Under the pieces are notes generated by a model that saw only the letters and a program-made list of their open reading frames with translations, searched no databases and had not been told where the DNA came from. Both the position numbers and the translations under genes were made by a program. A stretch of DNA of 64,000 nt from Pictodentalium vernedei (lineage: Eukaryota; Mollusca; Scaphopoda; Dentaliida; Dentaliidae), in NCBI GenBank assembly GCA_031216915.1, contig CM062297.1:541530971-541594970 (forward strand), read 5' to 3'. Below, piece after piece: positions 23,870 through 34,885 of the stretch. The first letter of the stretch is position 1. The number at the start of each line of letters is the position of its first letter.

Positions 23870-24390
23870 TAATTAGGATTCTTAACACCCCCGGGTGTGG
23901 CTCTGTGTGAGAGCCTGTTCTTCGCCTCAAAACAAAATAGGGAATGAGAAGGTGTACTAACAGGCAGATTAACAGCTTAGCTGTGGCCTTCTACCAGAAA
24001 GGGCTGCCTTCACCGACTCAACCAAGGTAACTAAAAATCGGAAACCTTGAGAATAAATAAGGAACGAGAAGGTGAGCTAACAGGCAGATTAACAGCTTAA
24101 CTGTGGCCTTCTACCAGAAAGGGCTGCCTTCACTGACTCAACTAAAATTGCATCACATTTAAATACTGTATAAAACTAAACATGCTCGAGAATAAAAAAA
24201 GGAACGAGAAGGTGAGCTAATAGACAAATTAACAGCTTAACTGTGGCCTTCTACCAGAAAGGGCTGCCTTCACCGACTCAGCTAAAATTAGATCATAAGC
24301 CTATTCAATGACTGCATTAAACTAAATGTGCTATTTTTATTGTTTTAATTTAACTTCATTTTACATATTCTAATGAAAACTAATTCTGCC
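23870..24390 (-). repeat. Composite repeat, right copy: tail with ~125-bp tandem units
   Basis: Three direct units at about 23945, 24065 and 24205 share TTAACAGCTTAACTGTGGCC and TTCTACCAGAAAGGGCTGCC. The left copy has a related single motif CACAGTTAAGCTG at 14551. The CACCCCCGGGTGTGG box (23888) matches, inverted, the CACACCCGAGGGTGT box at 14648. This ties the segment to the composite element. Confidence 0.65.
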
Positions 24391-25745
24391 TTCTTCTTTT
24401 AAGCAGGTACACAGAAGATGCTTTTTGATCAGCACCCCAATAACTGCTATGGAAACTATAATCGTTACAGAAATTGCAACCCCCATGGTTCCAGAATATC
24501 CTCCACTCCATCCCTAGAAGTGGTCAACCACTTCAAGGGAGGCGTGCGTTGGTCCTGCGTCCCGCCTCTGCCCCTTTTTGTAAAGCGTCCACACTGCACA
24601 TTTTCTGTCCCACCCAAATAGGATTATAATGCAGGCCAGCCCCCGAACCAGGAAAGTTCCGGTCTTCTTCTGGTCTCTGAAAGGGGTCATTGTTGTTTTC
24701 TTCCTAGACGTCCTACCACACAATCAGAGACAGCCTGAGGCAGATTATACTTGCCAGTGATGGCCATCATTCGAAATCATCTCCTAAGTGACAGACTATA
24801 CTTGCCTGAAAATCTAAGATTACTGCACCCTCGGGGAGAGGTAGTAGCTTTGTGAGAGGACCCAACCTCCCACACTGGTCCTCACCCGAGGGTTCAACCT
24901 ACACCAATAAACGAAGCTATCCACCCGCCACGCCGCAACCGGAGACACCTGCCGATTACATGAACCCTTCCCTCCTTCAACACGCCTCGACATGAGAAAA
25001 CGAATCATATACAGTCACTGAGGGTCGAAAGGGGCTTGTTCCCCAAACCATCCCTGCGCGCCTTCGGCACGTGAAACCATTCCATCCGGGATCATTATAC
25101 TGAAAAAACAGGTCAGCAATGTTTGGCTGCAGCATGTAAATTCTAGATTTTTCAACTAAAATTACAGTACACTGAAAAAAAATGTTAAAAAAAGGGGAGG
25201 ACTGAAAAAAAGTTGGAGGGAGTAAAAACAAAAAAAAAATGGATTTGTTTGTTCATCAAGTTGGAATTTTATTTTTAAACAGCCATTTAATGTGGGACTG
25301 ATGGCGTGCCAAATTAAATGGCTGTTTAAAATTCCAACTAGATGAGCAAACAAACAAATTCAAGGAGTGGTTAAGGAATGTAACAGTATGTATACAGCTA
25401 TATGGTATCTGTGTCTATGTGCTATCTATGTAGTTCTATAAATCTGGTAATTTTTCACACCCCACCTCTACTGAGTATTATTTTTTTGTGAGTGTGCTAC
25501 ATTTTATGAGGTTTATTTTATATGTTGAGCATGTTTTGAAGGGAATAAGACTTGAAATTGTAATTTTTTCACTTTTGAATGATCCCCAACTTTGGGGGGG
25601 AAATGACTACTTTGGGGAGGAAATGACTACTTTTTTTTTGGGGGGGGGGGATGACTACTTGGGGGTGGGAGGACTATTTTGGGGGTCAAATGACGAATTT
25701 GGGGGGGGGAATTGGTTGTTAGTGGGGGGGGGGGGGGGGTGTTAG
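24391..25745 (-). repeat. Composite repeat, right copy: one ~700-bp unit, hairpin 3, G-rich minisatellite
   Basis: Inverted relative to the left copy and in the same internal order. It holds a unit (24391-25100, with a degraded palindrome GAAGTGGTCAACCACTTC at 24519), the CAGTGTACTG/T-rich block, the third long hairpin (about 25240-25362), an AT-rich block matching 3240-3450, and a G-rich minisatellite (25570-25745) with runs up to 16 G. It carries one unit where the left copy carries two, so unit number varies between copies. Confidence 0.7.
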
Positions 25746-25788
25746 TGTCTGACATTCACAGGTATGTGCGGCTAATGTTTTATTAATA

Positions 25789-26201
25789 TTAAATTAACCC
25801 CTTTACTGCAAAAAGGGGTTCCCTAACATCATCTAAGCTTTGAGCGAATTGATACTTTGCAGGTGTCACAGTCTGTTCTTTTTCAATGACATTGTTGTAC
25901 ACTTCGGCATGATGATTCTGTATGAGGCGACGTAGGTTGGAGGTATTTACATACTGGGCGATGACAGACTTATTGCATAATTGGCATTTGGCATTTCTAT
26001 CGTCGTTTCTTATTGATATGCTACCATGCATTTTAGCTGACATTTTGTTGATTATACAAAATCTATGGCGTGCTAAATGTGAATATTCAAAAGTTCAGCA
26101 AAACCGAAAATATACGGTTTTTAATCTCTTTTTTGGTTCAGTTTCAGTTTCCACTAAAAAAACGAGTTTCGGTTTTGGTTCGGTTAAACCAGCCAGCTCT
26201 A
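25789..26201 (-). pseudogene. hAT transposase 5' fragment with BED zinc finger
   Basis: On the minus strand an ATG at 26043 opens 84 codons with CQLCNKSVIAQYVNTSNLRR followed by LIQNHHAEVY. This is the BED-finger signature of hAT transposases; the first ligand His of the usual LRRHL is replaced by Leu. The element's end is at 26201, reading TAGAGCTGGCTGGTTTAACC on the minus strand, a hAT-like terminus. The catalytic domain is missing and no second terminus is visible, so this is a truncated remnant. Confidence 0.65.
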
Positions 26202-27170
26202 ATTCCCATGCTTCTTCTATCCTCCCAAAGTCAGAAACGATCTGCTTGATGACATCCCTTGCCCCAATCTTCCCAATCTCTCCGATTAGCATATTAACCC
26301 TCTCCTTTGAATCACTCACTAATTACGGGTCCTTCATTCTCCCATCCCACTTGCCCATTACTTTCCCAGTGAATCTTGTTCTTTTAGACTGGTATTTTGG
26401 GCATTCTAGTAGAAAGTGTTCCAGGGTCTCCATCATGCCTAAATTACACATCTGGCACTCCTTTTCGCTGTTTTTCCCAATTTTTCCCCTCAGCTCCAAG
26501 GACCGCGATCTTAGCTTGAACAGCAGTGACCTCCCAAAGGTGCCATGAAGGTACTCTTCAAAACCAGGCTTCTCTTTATCATGCAGGCCACCCAAAGACC
26601 TCTTTGATTTGACTCCCTCTCACTAATTAAGGTTACTATCCTCCATGACTCTTTCTCCGACGATTTTTGTACCCTCGGTTGCCCCTACGTCTAGGTCCGT
26701 GATCTCCAATGAGTAGTTCTGAACTTCTCTATTAACTCCCTCACTTGGACCATCCACCCTGTCTTGGTATTTGAGTTAAAAATATTCTGGAACATTACTT
26801 TACACCATCAGCTGTCGGGGAGATTTACCAAATAATTAAGATAACAGAGTTTCAATAAGTCTATCCTGTCCTTGATCCTCATCCACCCAAGCTCTCACCT
26901 GACTACTTCTAGTGTTGCGGCATTACTTGACCCCGTTATCCATCGGCATGCATTGTTCTGTAGGGTTTCCAAGCTCTTTACAGCCATTTGATTTAGGGGT
27001 ACCACTTCCATACCATATGTTATACTTGGCAGACCCACCATTTCCCAGATGGTTTTCCCCACAAAAACCTTACTGAAACTGTTTCTCCCCATAAGTTTCA
27101 TTTGGTTAAGGGTTTGCCTCCCTTTCAGAATCAATTTATTTGTGTGGTTTTAGTAGATGCCTCTTCCTGT
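26202..27170 (-). pseudogene. LINE 3' relic (RT C-terminus and CCHC motif)
   Basis: Minus-strand frames show a post-RT region (GRNSFSKVFVGKTIWEMVGL, LPSITYGMEVVPL, LQNNACRWITGSSNAATLEV; 26895-27134). Further downstream comes CQMCNLGMMETLEHFLLECP (26400-26460), the C-terminal zinc-finger pattern of several APE-type LINEs. Frames are broken by several stops and shifts. It is a different family from the two LINEs upstream. Confidence 0.65.
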
Positions 27171-27302
27171 GCTGTTTATGTATACCCTCAGATACTCATA
27201 GTCACCTGTCTCTCCTACACTAAACAGTTTGCTGCTACCTTCTGGAATACAGAACTCTCCCACTGTCCACCCCCATGTAGGGTTCACTTTATGGTACACA
27301 GG

Positions 27303-27716
27303 CAGGCCTTGCATTTTTAGGAGGGCGATTTATTCGCTTGCCTACAGCTTGCCTTAAAAAAATTAAGGAGGGCGAAAACTAGCCCCCCTGGCCTTCAAAA
27401 ATAATAATTACCATAACCGCCTATTCCTAAAACGCACATCTTTTCAGATCTGTGCTGTGTTAGTGATCTCTGTAAGATGGCCACACTGCCCCTCCCACAC
27501 CCCTGAGCCTTGCCAAAAGGTGGCCATCTCTCAGAGACTACCTTGATAGCAGCACCAAATAAAATGTACAAAGCCATCTAGGCAGAATACATTAGTAGTA
27601 AAACTTAATATTGCCACTTTTAGCTTCTGTAAGCTTGAGGAAAGCTAATCGCTCCCCTAGGCAATGGGAGGGGAGCGATTTTTAGCCCTCCTGCATTTTT
27701 AAGAATGCCAGGCCTG
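27303..27716. mobile_element. hAT-like MITE, 414 bp
   Basis: Terminal inverted repeats: CAGGCCTTGCATTTTTA on the left and, reverse-complemented, CAGGCCTGGCATTCTTA on the right. Inner mirrored text GGAGGGCGATT / GGAGGGCTAAAAATCGC. Flanked by CACAGG on both sides (27297-27302, 27717-27722), a 6-bp direct repeat; hAT normally makes 8 bp. No coding capacity. Confidence 0.7.
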
Positions 27717-27931
27717 CACAGGTATAACTTTGCTTTGCTTTCATTTAGTTCGAGTCTCCCTATACCTGATGACAGACAGTATCAATTACATTTCTGAAAA
27801 ATCCAAAAAATATTTTTTCTTCTTCCAAATAATAGCTCACGTCCCTCTCAGTGGAACGAGTTCAATGTGCGCATTCCAGTGAGGGGTCATAAGCAATGTA
27901 TTTTTTGAAAACTGCAAGGTATTGTAACCAG

Positions 27932-27997
27932 CCTGCCCACCATCACCATCCTTACTATGGCAAGGTGAGCTGGCTCTCCAGACCCTCCTACCACAAG
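27932..27997 (+). other. Weak candidate internal exon
   Basis: A 66-bp open stretch (PAHHHHPYYGKVSWLSRPSY, then HK) is bounded by AACCAG and by CAAG/GTAAGT, a perfect donor consensus. It is more GC-rich than its surroundings. A second donor-like CAAG/GTGAGC lies inside. There is no polypyrimidine tract and no partner exon, so support is slight. Confidence 0.2.
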
Positions 27998-28008
27998 GTA
28001 AGTGATGT

Positions 28009-28032
28009 GGGGGGGGGGGGGGGGGGGGGGGG
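28009..28032 (+). repeat. Homopolymer of 24 G
   Basis: Uninterrupted G run. Similar G/C runs occur at about 25720, 40211, 51456 and 51551. Their lengths may be assembly artefacts. Confidence 0.9.
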
Positions 28033-28654
28033 CACTCATATCTCAAAAGACATCAGTCGGCATGTATTGTTCTGCATCCTGACTACAGCTGCGATGACAA
28101 GTTAAACTGAAAAAGATTCTTGTAATTAATTCACTGACATGGGTTACATGATACCTTGGCTAAGTTCAGTCGGAGCTGTCAATCTAGTATTTTTCGGTAA
28201 TTAACGGCATCGTTTTTATTTTATACAAATTGGAAAAATTATTCAGATCTTAGTCATTCTGAAGAAATGGTTTATGAACCCCAATCTTATCTAATGTGTG
28301 GAATGTATAGTTACATGTACTTTACAGTTACTTTTTCAACAACACTCCCACAGAAAGTTGTCGAGACAGTGCCCACAGCTACAGACTCTGACACAGCATG
28401 CATTCAAACATCATTTAAATCAATAGTTGTATTCATGAAATAACGACAGTTCTCATACAATATTGCCATTGCCTTAAACAAATGGTTACACTGGCTAAAT
28501 TTTGTTCAATTTGCGATAATCGTAATAGGTTCCAAAGTGCTTCACTCGCCCTCTTCTCCCATTGCTTACAACATGCTTTCTTAAAATGTTTACACCCTGT
28601 GACCTTGCATACATGTCGATTAAAATCCAAGATGGCAGTTTCAAAATACTCTCG

Positions 28655-28760
28655 AGGGCCTAATAATAGTACAGGGCAAAATAATAGTACAGGATGGAAA
28701 ATTTCCTGAAATTAATAATAGTACAGGGTCGAATAATAGTACAGGGTGGAAAATTCCAAG
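28655..28760. repeat. Short tandem motif AATAATAGTACAGG
   Basis: Four copies of (A)ATAATAGTACAGG occur in two pairs, each pair followed by ATGGAAAATTTCC or GTGGAAAATTCC, which are near-palindromic. Related text (GGTCAAATAAGGATCATACA) follows at 29185-29250. Function unknown. Confidence 0.6.
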
Positions 28761-28874
28761 ATATGAGCCAACCGCTATGCACTGAACCCTTTTCAGACAT
28801 CTGATGATCTTGAAGTGGTGAAGGGCTAAATTACTTTCGGTTATCATAATTTTCACATGGATTTGACTTGTTGC

Positions 28875-28912
28875 AATTTATGGGAGAGTGCCTAGGCACT
28901 CTCCCATAAATT
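28875..28912. repeat. Perfect 38-bp palindrome without loop
   Basis: The left half AATTTATGGGAGAGTGCCT is exactly mirrored by AGGCACTCTCCCATAAATT. No mismatch and no spacer. Confidence 0.95.
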
Positions 28913-29597
28913 ACACCAAGGCAAAACCTTATAGACTAATTAATTCTGTTTCAGTGATGGTATGAAGCACATCCACTGGGTACTAGGTCTTAAAGTTATG
29001 GTAGCAGTACTTCAGAATAAAGCCCACATATATGCTTCCAGCTCTCTACCCATTAACATTTCCATTGCATCCTGTGTTTGCTTGTACATGTACCGGTACC
29101 TTACTAGTTTGTTTTGGTGAACTTCTTGAGATAAGCAGCCACTCTGCACATTCGATTGCTGGAAATTAATAATCAAACATACAGGGTCAAATAAGGATCA
29201 TACAGGCGGGAATTTTGTTCGAAAAAGAATAATCATACATGTATGATTATTACGCACTCAAGAGTTTGCTTACACCAACATAACATGGCTCAAAGTGCCT
29301 CCTATATTCCTTTCTAATATATTTTTTACGCAAAATAGCTTCAGTTTGTATTTTATGCAGAATACAGCACAAGCAGTAAAACACAGAGCACTGATTATGT
29401 GTTAATTAGACTTTTGTTCAATCTGCTAAATGCTGAGCAGACGTTCTAACCTTCATAAAACACACAATTTTATTCGAATTGATAATGTACATCTAAACCA
29501 TCTTAATACATCGTTGTCTTATGGCCTTTATTTTCATTTGTTTGCCTTGTTTTTCTACTCGGTTCTGGTCAGCATTGCCCGGTTTTTAGTATGACCC

Positions 29598-29895
29598 GAG
29601 GGAGCGCGGTGGCTCAGTAGGTAGAGGTGCAGGCTGCAAGCCGAGAGGTCCTCTGTTCGAATCCCACCCGCAGCAACCGCGTTGTGTCCTTGGGCAAGAC
29701 ACTTCATCTCCATTGCCCGTGTGGGGGCACGATGACGCCGTGTACTAAGGCGTACTGCACGTCGATGGTGCGCATGTCTTCAACCAATCTAACCCTGCCT
29801 GTGCCGCAGTGCGGAGTTACGATGTTGGGGAGCTGCCAGCTGCTCGTCGTTGCTCGGTGGTTCTCTCACGACGATAAAGAAATATGCCAAGTTTG
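29598..29895 (+). mobile_element. tRNA-derived SINE
   Basis: The RNA polymerase III box A TGGCTCAGTAGG (29610-29621) and box B GTTCGAATCC (29655-29664) are correctly spaced in a tRNA-like head. A central domain follows with TGTCCTTGGGCAAGACACTT (29684), typical of several invertebrate SINE families. The 3' end is A-rich (CGATAAAGAAATATGCC). Not a functional tRNA: the acceptor stem does not close. No clear target duplication was found. Confidence 0.8.
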
Positions 29896-30149
29896 AAACA
29901 AATGAAATTAAATTGGACAAATTGCAAATAGTAGATTGTATAATGTAGTATAATAACAGTAAATTTGTCTTTTTGATTCGAAAATTTATCATGGTCTGTA
30001 CACGCTCCGGTGATACTGCTCAGAAAGTAGAAAATTTATTAGTGACTCAAATAATATGTAGGTTTGGCTGTCCAAGTTGAATTCATACAATTATAACCAG
30101 GAGTTATTAATGTGAAATTAATCTAAGGACTTAAGGGTTAATAATTCCA

Positions 30150-30640
30150 GTAAAACCGAACCAACAAAGGTAAATAACTCTCTCAATTTTCAAGAATTTT
30201 TAGTTTGTTCAAGATATTATTAATACAAAACAGGATCTCTATATTTATTGAAATCTGATGTTCACCGTTCTAAGTTATTGCATAAACAATAAAATTTCAA
30301 ACAAAATCAACAAAGGGCAATAACTCTCTCACTTTTTGAGAAATCACAGTTGTTTATGAACTTGTCAAAGACAATGTTAATATAAAACAATGTATCACAT
30401 CTTATTGAAACTGAGGTATGCTGTTTCAGCTATTGCTTACAGAAAGAAATGTTGCACAAAATTAAAAAAACAAAGGTCAATAACTCTTCAGATTTCATCA
30501 AATAATGGTGGTTATTGAACTTGTCCAAGACATTGTTAATATAAAGTGGCACACCAAAATTCAATAGCCAATGTCCAAGTTATCGCATAAACAGCGTTCA
30601 GAAAGACAGATGGACAGATCAACAAATGCAAATAAAATGG
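30150..30640 (+). mobile_element. Tandem-unit repeat with CAATAACTCT motif
   Basis: Three units of about 150 bp share AAAGGTAAATAACTCTCTCA / AAAGGGCAATAACTCTCTCA / AAAGGTCAATAACTCTTCAG, then GAACTTGTCAAAGACAATGT and a stretch on basal A-rich text. It ends with GACAGATGGACAGATC, a 3' hallmark of this group of elements. No terminal hairpin is evident, so it is a degraded copy. Confidence 0.55.
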
Positions 30641-30662
30641 CAAACTTAGTCTTTTTTAACAC

Positions 30663-30730
30663 TGTGGCTTCCTAATTGATGGAAATTAGACACATAAGTG
30701 TCTAATTTGATGGCAATAAGGTAGCCACAC
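30663..30730. repeat. Imperfect ~31-bp-arm hairpin
   Basis: The arms TGTGGCTTCCTAATTGATGG..AAATTAGACAC and GTGTCTAATTTGATGG..CAATAAGGTAGCCACA pair with several mismatches around the loop ATAA. Size resembles a small MITE or a microRNA-like foldback. Confidence 0.75.
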
Positions 30731-31446
30731 TATTATATGCTAATGACTAATCAGATACTGTATCTCTCGTAAGAAAATTTGGACAATTGGCTTCCATCAC
30801 TTTTGTGCCTGAATTTATGACATGCACAAAGAGCTCAAAATAAGCCACTTAATAGTCTTTTAAATATGTTTTCATGTGTGGATAACTACAAGCGAAGTAG
30901 ACACAGTGTACCTATATGCTTATGCAGAGGGAAAGAAGAATGGATGGATGGATGGAAATGCATTCAGTGGATGGATGGATCTTATTACTATATCCCTTCC
31001 TTGGTGGGAGGATATAAATAAATATTGTCGACAAAACTATTATGGCACAATTTCAATTGCGTACAATGTGATTTTGTTGTGAATTGTATAAATAAAGTTA
31101 CACTACATATGTAGAACAAAAATATTTTATTGAAAATATAGATAACAAATGAATAAGTAAATTCCACATAATAACTTAATTTATGAATTAGTAAGTTCCA
31201 AATAATAACTCAGATTATCCTGTCATTAATTACAACAATATTATTACACTGCCATTGCTATATGAACTGATTGGGGGGAGAGGGTGTAAACCTGATTTGT
31301 CCCAACAGTGAGGAAAAATATTCCAACTACATCATCAAGGCATGCCTTTGTTGAAGACATGTCTTGACATAGTTGGAATATCAGTCAGTCAATATTATAG
31401 TTTAAAAACTCAAGAGTTCTTGGAAATTTATTTCTGGATAAATATA

Positions 31447-32353
31447 GAGCAGGGAGGTTGTGGAAGTGAAATTTACACTTCGGTTGTGGTTTCTTAAATA
31501 AAAAAAACTGCGGTAACCGTTGCGGTTCCGGTTGTCCATAAGCATATAGAAACTATCCATATACACCTACATGTATCAGATCAGCCCTATAATTACATCT
31601 TCCACTAACAACTAACAAGGCCTCTTCTGTTGATTGTATCAGTTGAATAAATAATTATAACATATCTATGTCTGCAATGTTGTAAAATGTCAGGCCAAAA
31701 AAAACAAAACAAAAACTGGGTTTAGGATAATCTGACCAACCCTAAAAACTTATGCCGCCCTCAAAATTTTATCAAGTAAAAGTCGCTTATTTAGGTCATT
31801 GTAACCCTAAATTTCCATACGTCTTCAATTGTGAATTTGAAACCGTTTATGAAGTTCCTAAGCTTTCAAAATTAGGTGTAGTAATAAATATATCAGACAG
31901 TACAAATGAAGAGGAAGTGGCAAGTTACAGTTCATCAAAGGAAACCGCATTTGATAAACTGATGAATATTTTACTGTGCTTCAGCCTTGGTGTTGACTGG
32001 TCATGAATATTAATAGCATGTTGAGTTTCGTGTATTGATACCGAAAGCCACAAATCTTGGCTTGTTGTCTTGAAAATGTTGTTGGTGCAAGAATAGTGTA
32101 CAACAGTTTTGTTTTTTATGCCATTCAAGCGTATACAGAAATTATTTGACGGTGGCCAGCAGATTCGTGGAGACTGCATTTATTATAAAGTGAATTATGG
32201 TAATTCTGGTATTTCGATATTACGTGCAGTATCTTAAAACGCGCTGGCATTTTAAAACCGAATTTGCGGTTGTGTTGATTGGAGTGTGGTTGCGATTTTC
32301 GGTAATCTCTCTCTACCGATCCCGACCTGTGGTTGCAGTTAACCTCCCAGCTC
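31447..32353. mobile_element. hAT-like non-autonomous element, ~0.9 kb
   Basis: Left terminus GAGCAGGGAGGTT and right terminus (reverse complement) GAGCTGGGAGGTT match 12 of 13. Inner C/G-rich CGGTTGTGG motifs mirror each other. Flanks are AT-rich (ATAAATATA / TATATAAATA) and no clean 8-bp duplication can be read. An 84-codon open frame at 31752-32006 inside has no recognisable domain. Confidence 0.55.
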
Positions 32354-33000
32354 TATATAAATACATGCAGTAGTCGTGACAACATCTTAATTCATTAGCA
32401 TATACACTACTCAAAATTGGTCACACTAAGCCAGTCAGTAGCCAAATCAGATACCACAGACCTCTATTTGTATGCAGAGGTCTAAATATCAAATTTATTC
32501 TGGTAAGAAAGTACATGATTACTAGCTAGGGTGAACTGATTTTTGTGACTAATTCAGACAAAAATGTTTTGACAAGAAAAATTATTGGGGTAAGAACACA
32601 AACTTCATCTTAATAACAACCCTGGAGGTATGGATAACCAATAACACTCATAATCTGAATCTAAATCGGCTGAACGTGACAGTCTAACAATTGGTGATCA
32701 GTCACACCTTGTCATAATTGGCTTGTCACTCAGACAAAATATTTGGGATCAGAATTCTTTGGTATGTGCAACAGTACTTTATACCAAAACTACATTCCAA
32801 ATATTGCTATAATCCTAAAAAAGGTTAGACAGGTCGTTGAACAGACTGCAACAAACCTACCCTTGCCATTAAAACCATTTAAATATATAGTTTAAGCTTT
32901 AATCTTCACTTTGTATTATTATATGCACTGGTTAAATTTTTTTATTATTATTATTAGAATTTCATGGATTATTATATATATTTATATGTATCAGCTTAAT
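32354..33000. other. Unassigned sequence downstream of the aldolase-like exon
   Basis: No coding or repeat signal except an ATT-rich microsatellite at 32935-32955. On the minus strand it is 3' to the exon at 33004-33168 and probably includes its 3' UTR; an AATAAA reads at 32946-32941, 58 bases after the stop. Confidence 0.4.
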
Positions 33001-33003
33001 ACA

Positions 33004-33168
33004 TTATTCTGAGAATTCTTGCACCACATAACATATTTTTTTCACTGCTTTTTCAATGTCAGTTTCATTCAGACTATTATGGGTGACAAATCTCACAACT
33101 TTGCCGTTGAAGGTCATCATTGCTACTGATATCTTTTCACCAAGTCTTTTTTCTTCCTCTGGCATCAC
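33004..33168 (-). CDS. Terminal exon of a threonine-aldolase-like (PLP fold-type I) gene
   Basis: On the minus strand TTTTTTCCAG precedes an open stretch of 54 codons plus TAA (stop at 33006-33004), with AATAAA 58 bases later. The peptide begins VMPEEEKRLGEKISVAMMTF, continues NGKVVRFVTHNSLNETDIEK and ends AVKKICYVVQEFSE. The pattern R-F-V-T-H ... D-I-E-x-A-V-K-K-I is the C-terminal small-domain signature of L-threonine aldolases, which cleave threonine to glycine and acetaldehyde with PLP. The catalytic lysine region is not in this exon. Upstream exons should lie at higher coordinates or outside the window; I did not find them. The family call rests on this short peptide; another fold-type I enzyme is possible. 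Confidence 0.5.
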   Translation of the reverse strand: MMPEEEKRLGEKISVAMMTFNGKVVRFVTHNSLNETDIEKAVKKICYVVQEFSE

Positions 33169-33225
33169 CTGGAAAAAATTAAGTATTCAACAAGTAGTTC
33201 CAGCACAAGGAGATTAACATTTTGT

Positions 33226-33938
33226 TAGAGATGGGCAATATACTGAAAAATCGAAGTAATACCAATATTATGGGGATACCACAAAACGGAACCGGACCAA
33301 TTGTTGAATACTGAAACTGTCCGATTTTTCTAATTTTCCTGCATTCTCTCTTATAAGGCCCTGTTGAGGCCCGATAACAACTGAAAGATTCATTTTCATG
33401 AAAGAAGTGCCTGATTTTCTTTTCAGTTTTGTTAACCTTCAATGGCCAGAGCAATTGTCTTGAATTCCCACTAGACTACAACCTGTACATGTCCATTTGC
33501 TTAGCAGTGATTTCTAGACAAGTCTTGGCTGCCTGTTATGGAATCCAAGACTTGACTAGAAATCACTGCCCAGATGATTTGTCCATTGTCATCAGGACCT
33601 CCAGAAGATGGAATTGTCAGGGCACATGCTCGGAGATCGCAAAACCCTGAAATAGGTCTTTAAATGTTAAGGTGCATTTATAACAAGTCACAAAATTAGT
33701 GTAGATATGATTTGTGTTCATAAAAGAATGCCACTGTTGAGCTCATTAGCAGTGGTATTTTTAGTGTTGTGGTAGAATGACCGAGAACAACTTATTCTGT
33801 ATTTTTCTGATGTGAATTCCCTTTTGGAACTATCTAAATATCTCAGTCAAGTCAGATACTGAAAACCAAATCGATAATGAGGTACACCTTCCTAAAAATT
33901 CTGAAACTGATAACGACCTCAAAAACCACCCATCTCTA
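33226..33938. mobile_element. hAT-like MITE in the intron of the aldolase-like gene
   Basis: The termini TAGAGATGGG (33226) and CCCATCTCTA (ending 33938) are inverted. Flanking CATTTTGT (33218-33225) and CATTATGT (33939-33946) form an 8-bp target duplication with one mismatch, the hAT hallmark. It sits about 50 bp upstream of the splice acceptor on the minus strand. It contains the hairpin at 33504-33569. Confidence 0.75.
33504..33569. repeat. 66-nt near-perfect hairpin (pre-miRNA-like)
   Basis: Arms 33504-33528 and 33545-33569 (25 bp, one mismatch) surround a 16-nt loop. The arm reads GCAGTGATTTCTAGACAAGT then CTTGG. Size and pairing are those of a microRNA precursor, but it lies inside a hAT-like MITE, so a fold-back origin is likely. 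Confidence 0.85.
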
Positions 33939-34094
33939 CATTATGTAAGAATATTATCTGCTTAATGATGGTTTACTCTTTACAGTGGGAACCCTGTTAA
34001 CTGAATGTGAATATCCACTTTACCAATGAAAATTATTCAGTGAACAGGAGTATTCAATTAACAGGAAGTTGGTCATTTTCCAGAACTCTGAAGG

Positions 34095-34885
34095 TAAATT
34101 GAGCTTTTTAGCTCTGCCTGACAAGTGTCAGTTGAGCTTTTCTGGTAATGATTTATCCGTTGTCCATCTGTCATACGTCTGTCATCAACAATTTCTTTGT
34201 CCGAGCCATAACTTCTTAACTACTGAATATTTTTTTAACAGACTTTATAACACTAGGCATTATCAAAAGACAGTGTGTCGTGAATTATAATATGGTATGT
34301 GCTTCTCAAGGTTCTATGTTACGGTAACAGTTTGAAAAACTTTGACATTGCACTGCCACTTTTGTCTGGTCCATATAACTTGGAATGATTGACAGATCTT
34401 GTTCATACTTGGTGCAATTATTGCTTATGACTCAAAGGAGTGTCATGACTTTGATCCAAGGCCATATCATCAAAGTCAAGGTCACAAACAGCAAAACTTT
34501 GCTATTGTTAAACAGCCCTTGTCTGTGTTTGATTGTATCTGACAGATCTTGTTCATCCTTCACACAATTGTTACCCATAACCTAACATTGCCATGACCTT
34601 GACCCATTGTCATATCATCAAGGTCAAGATCACAAGCAGTAATACTTGGATTCTTGAATACCATTCTTGTCCAGGTTGTACAACTTGATGACTTTTGTCT
34701 GGTCCACATAACTTGCTATGATTGACAGATCTTATTCATACTTAAGACCAATTATGGCTCAGGACTCAAAGGTGTGTGGTGACTTTGAATCGGCATCGTA
34801 TCATCAAGTGGCCCAAAGTGCAGCAATATAGGTCAAAAGGCCTCATGTATTCGATCACATCTTCTTTGACAGAGCTCACAAAGCT
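34095..34885 (+). mobile_element. Hairpin-headed repeat with ~250-bp units
   Basis: Begins with TTAGCTCTGCCTGACA paired with TGTCAGTTGAGCTT. Two to three units follow with TTTTGTCTGGTCCA(T/C)ATAACTT, ATTGACAGATCTTGTTCATA and CCATATCATCAAAGTCAAGG. AGGTCA-type words recur. The right end abuts another element at 34893, preceded by a small foldback AGAGCTCACAAAGCTCT. Confidence 0.55.

Noticed and set aside
29598-29672. A functional tRNA gene
   Set aside because: Boxes A and B are good but the stems do not close into a full cloverleaf, and a SINE body with TCCTTGGGCAAGACACTT follows.
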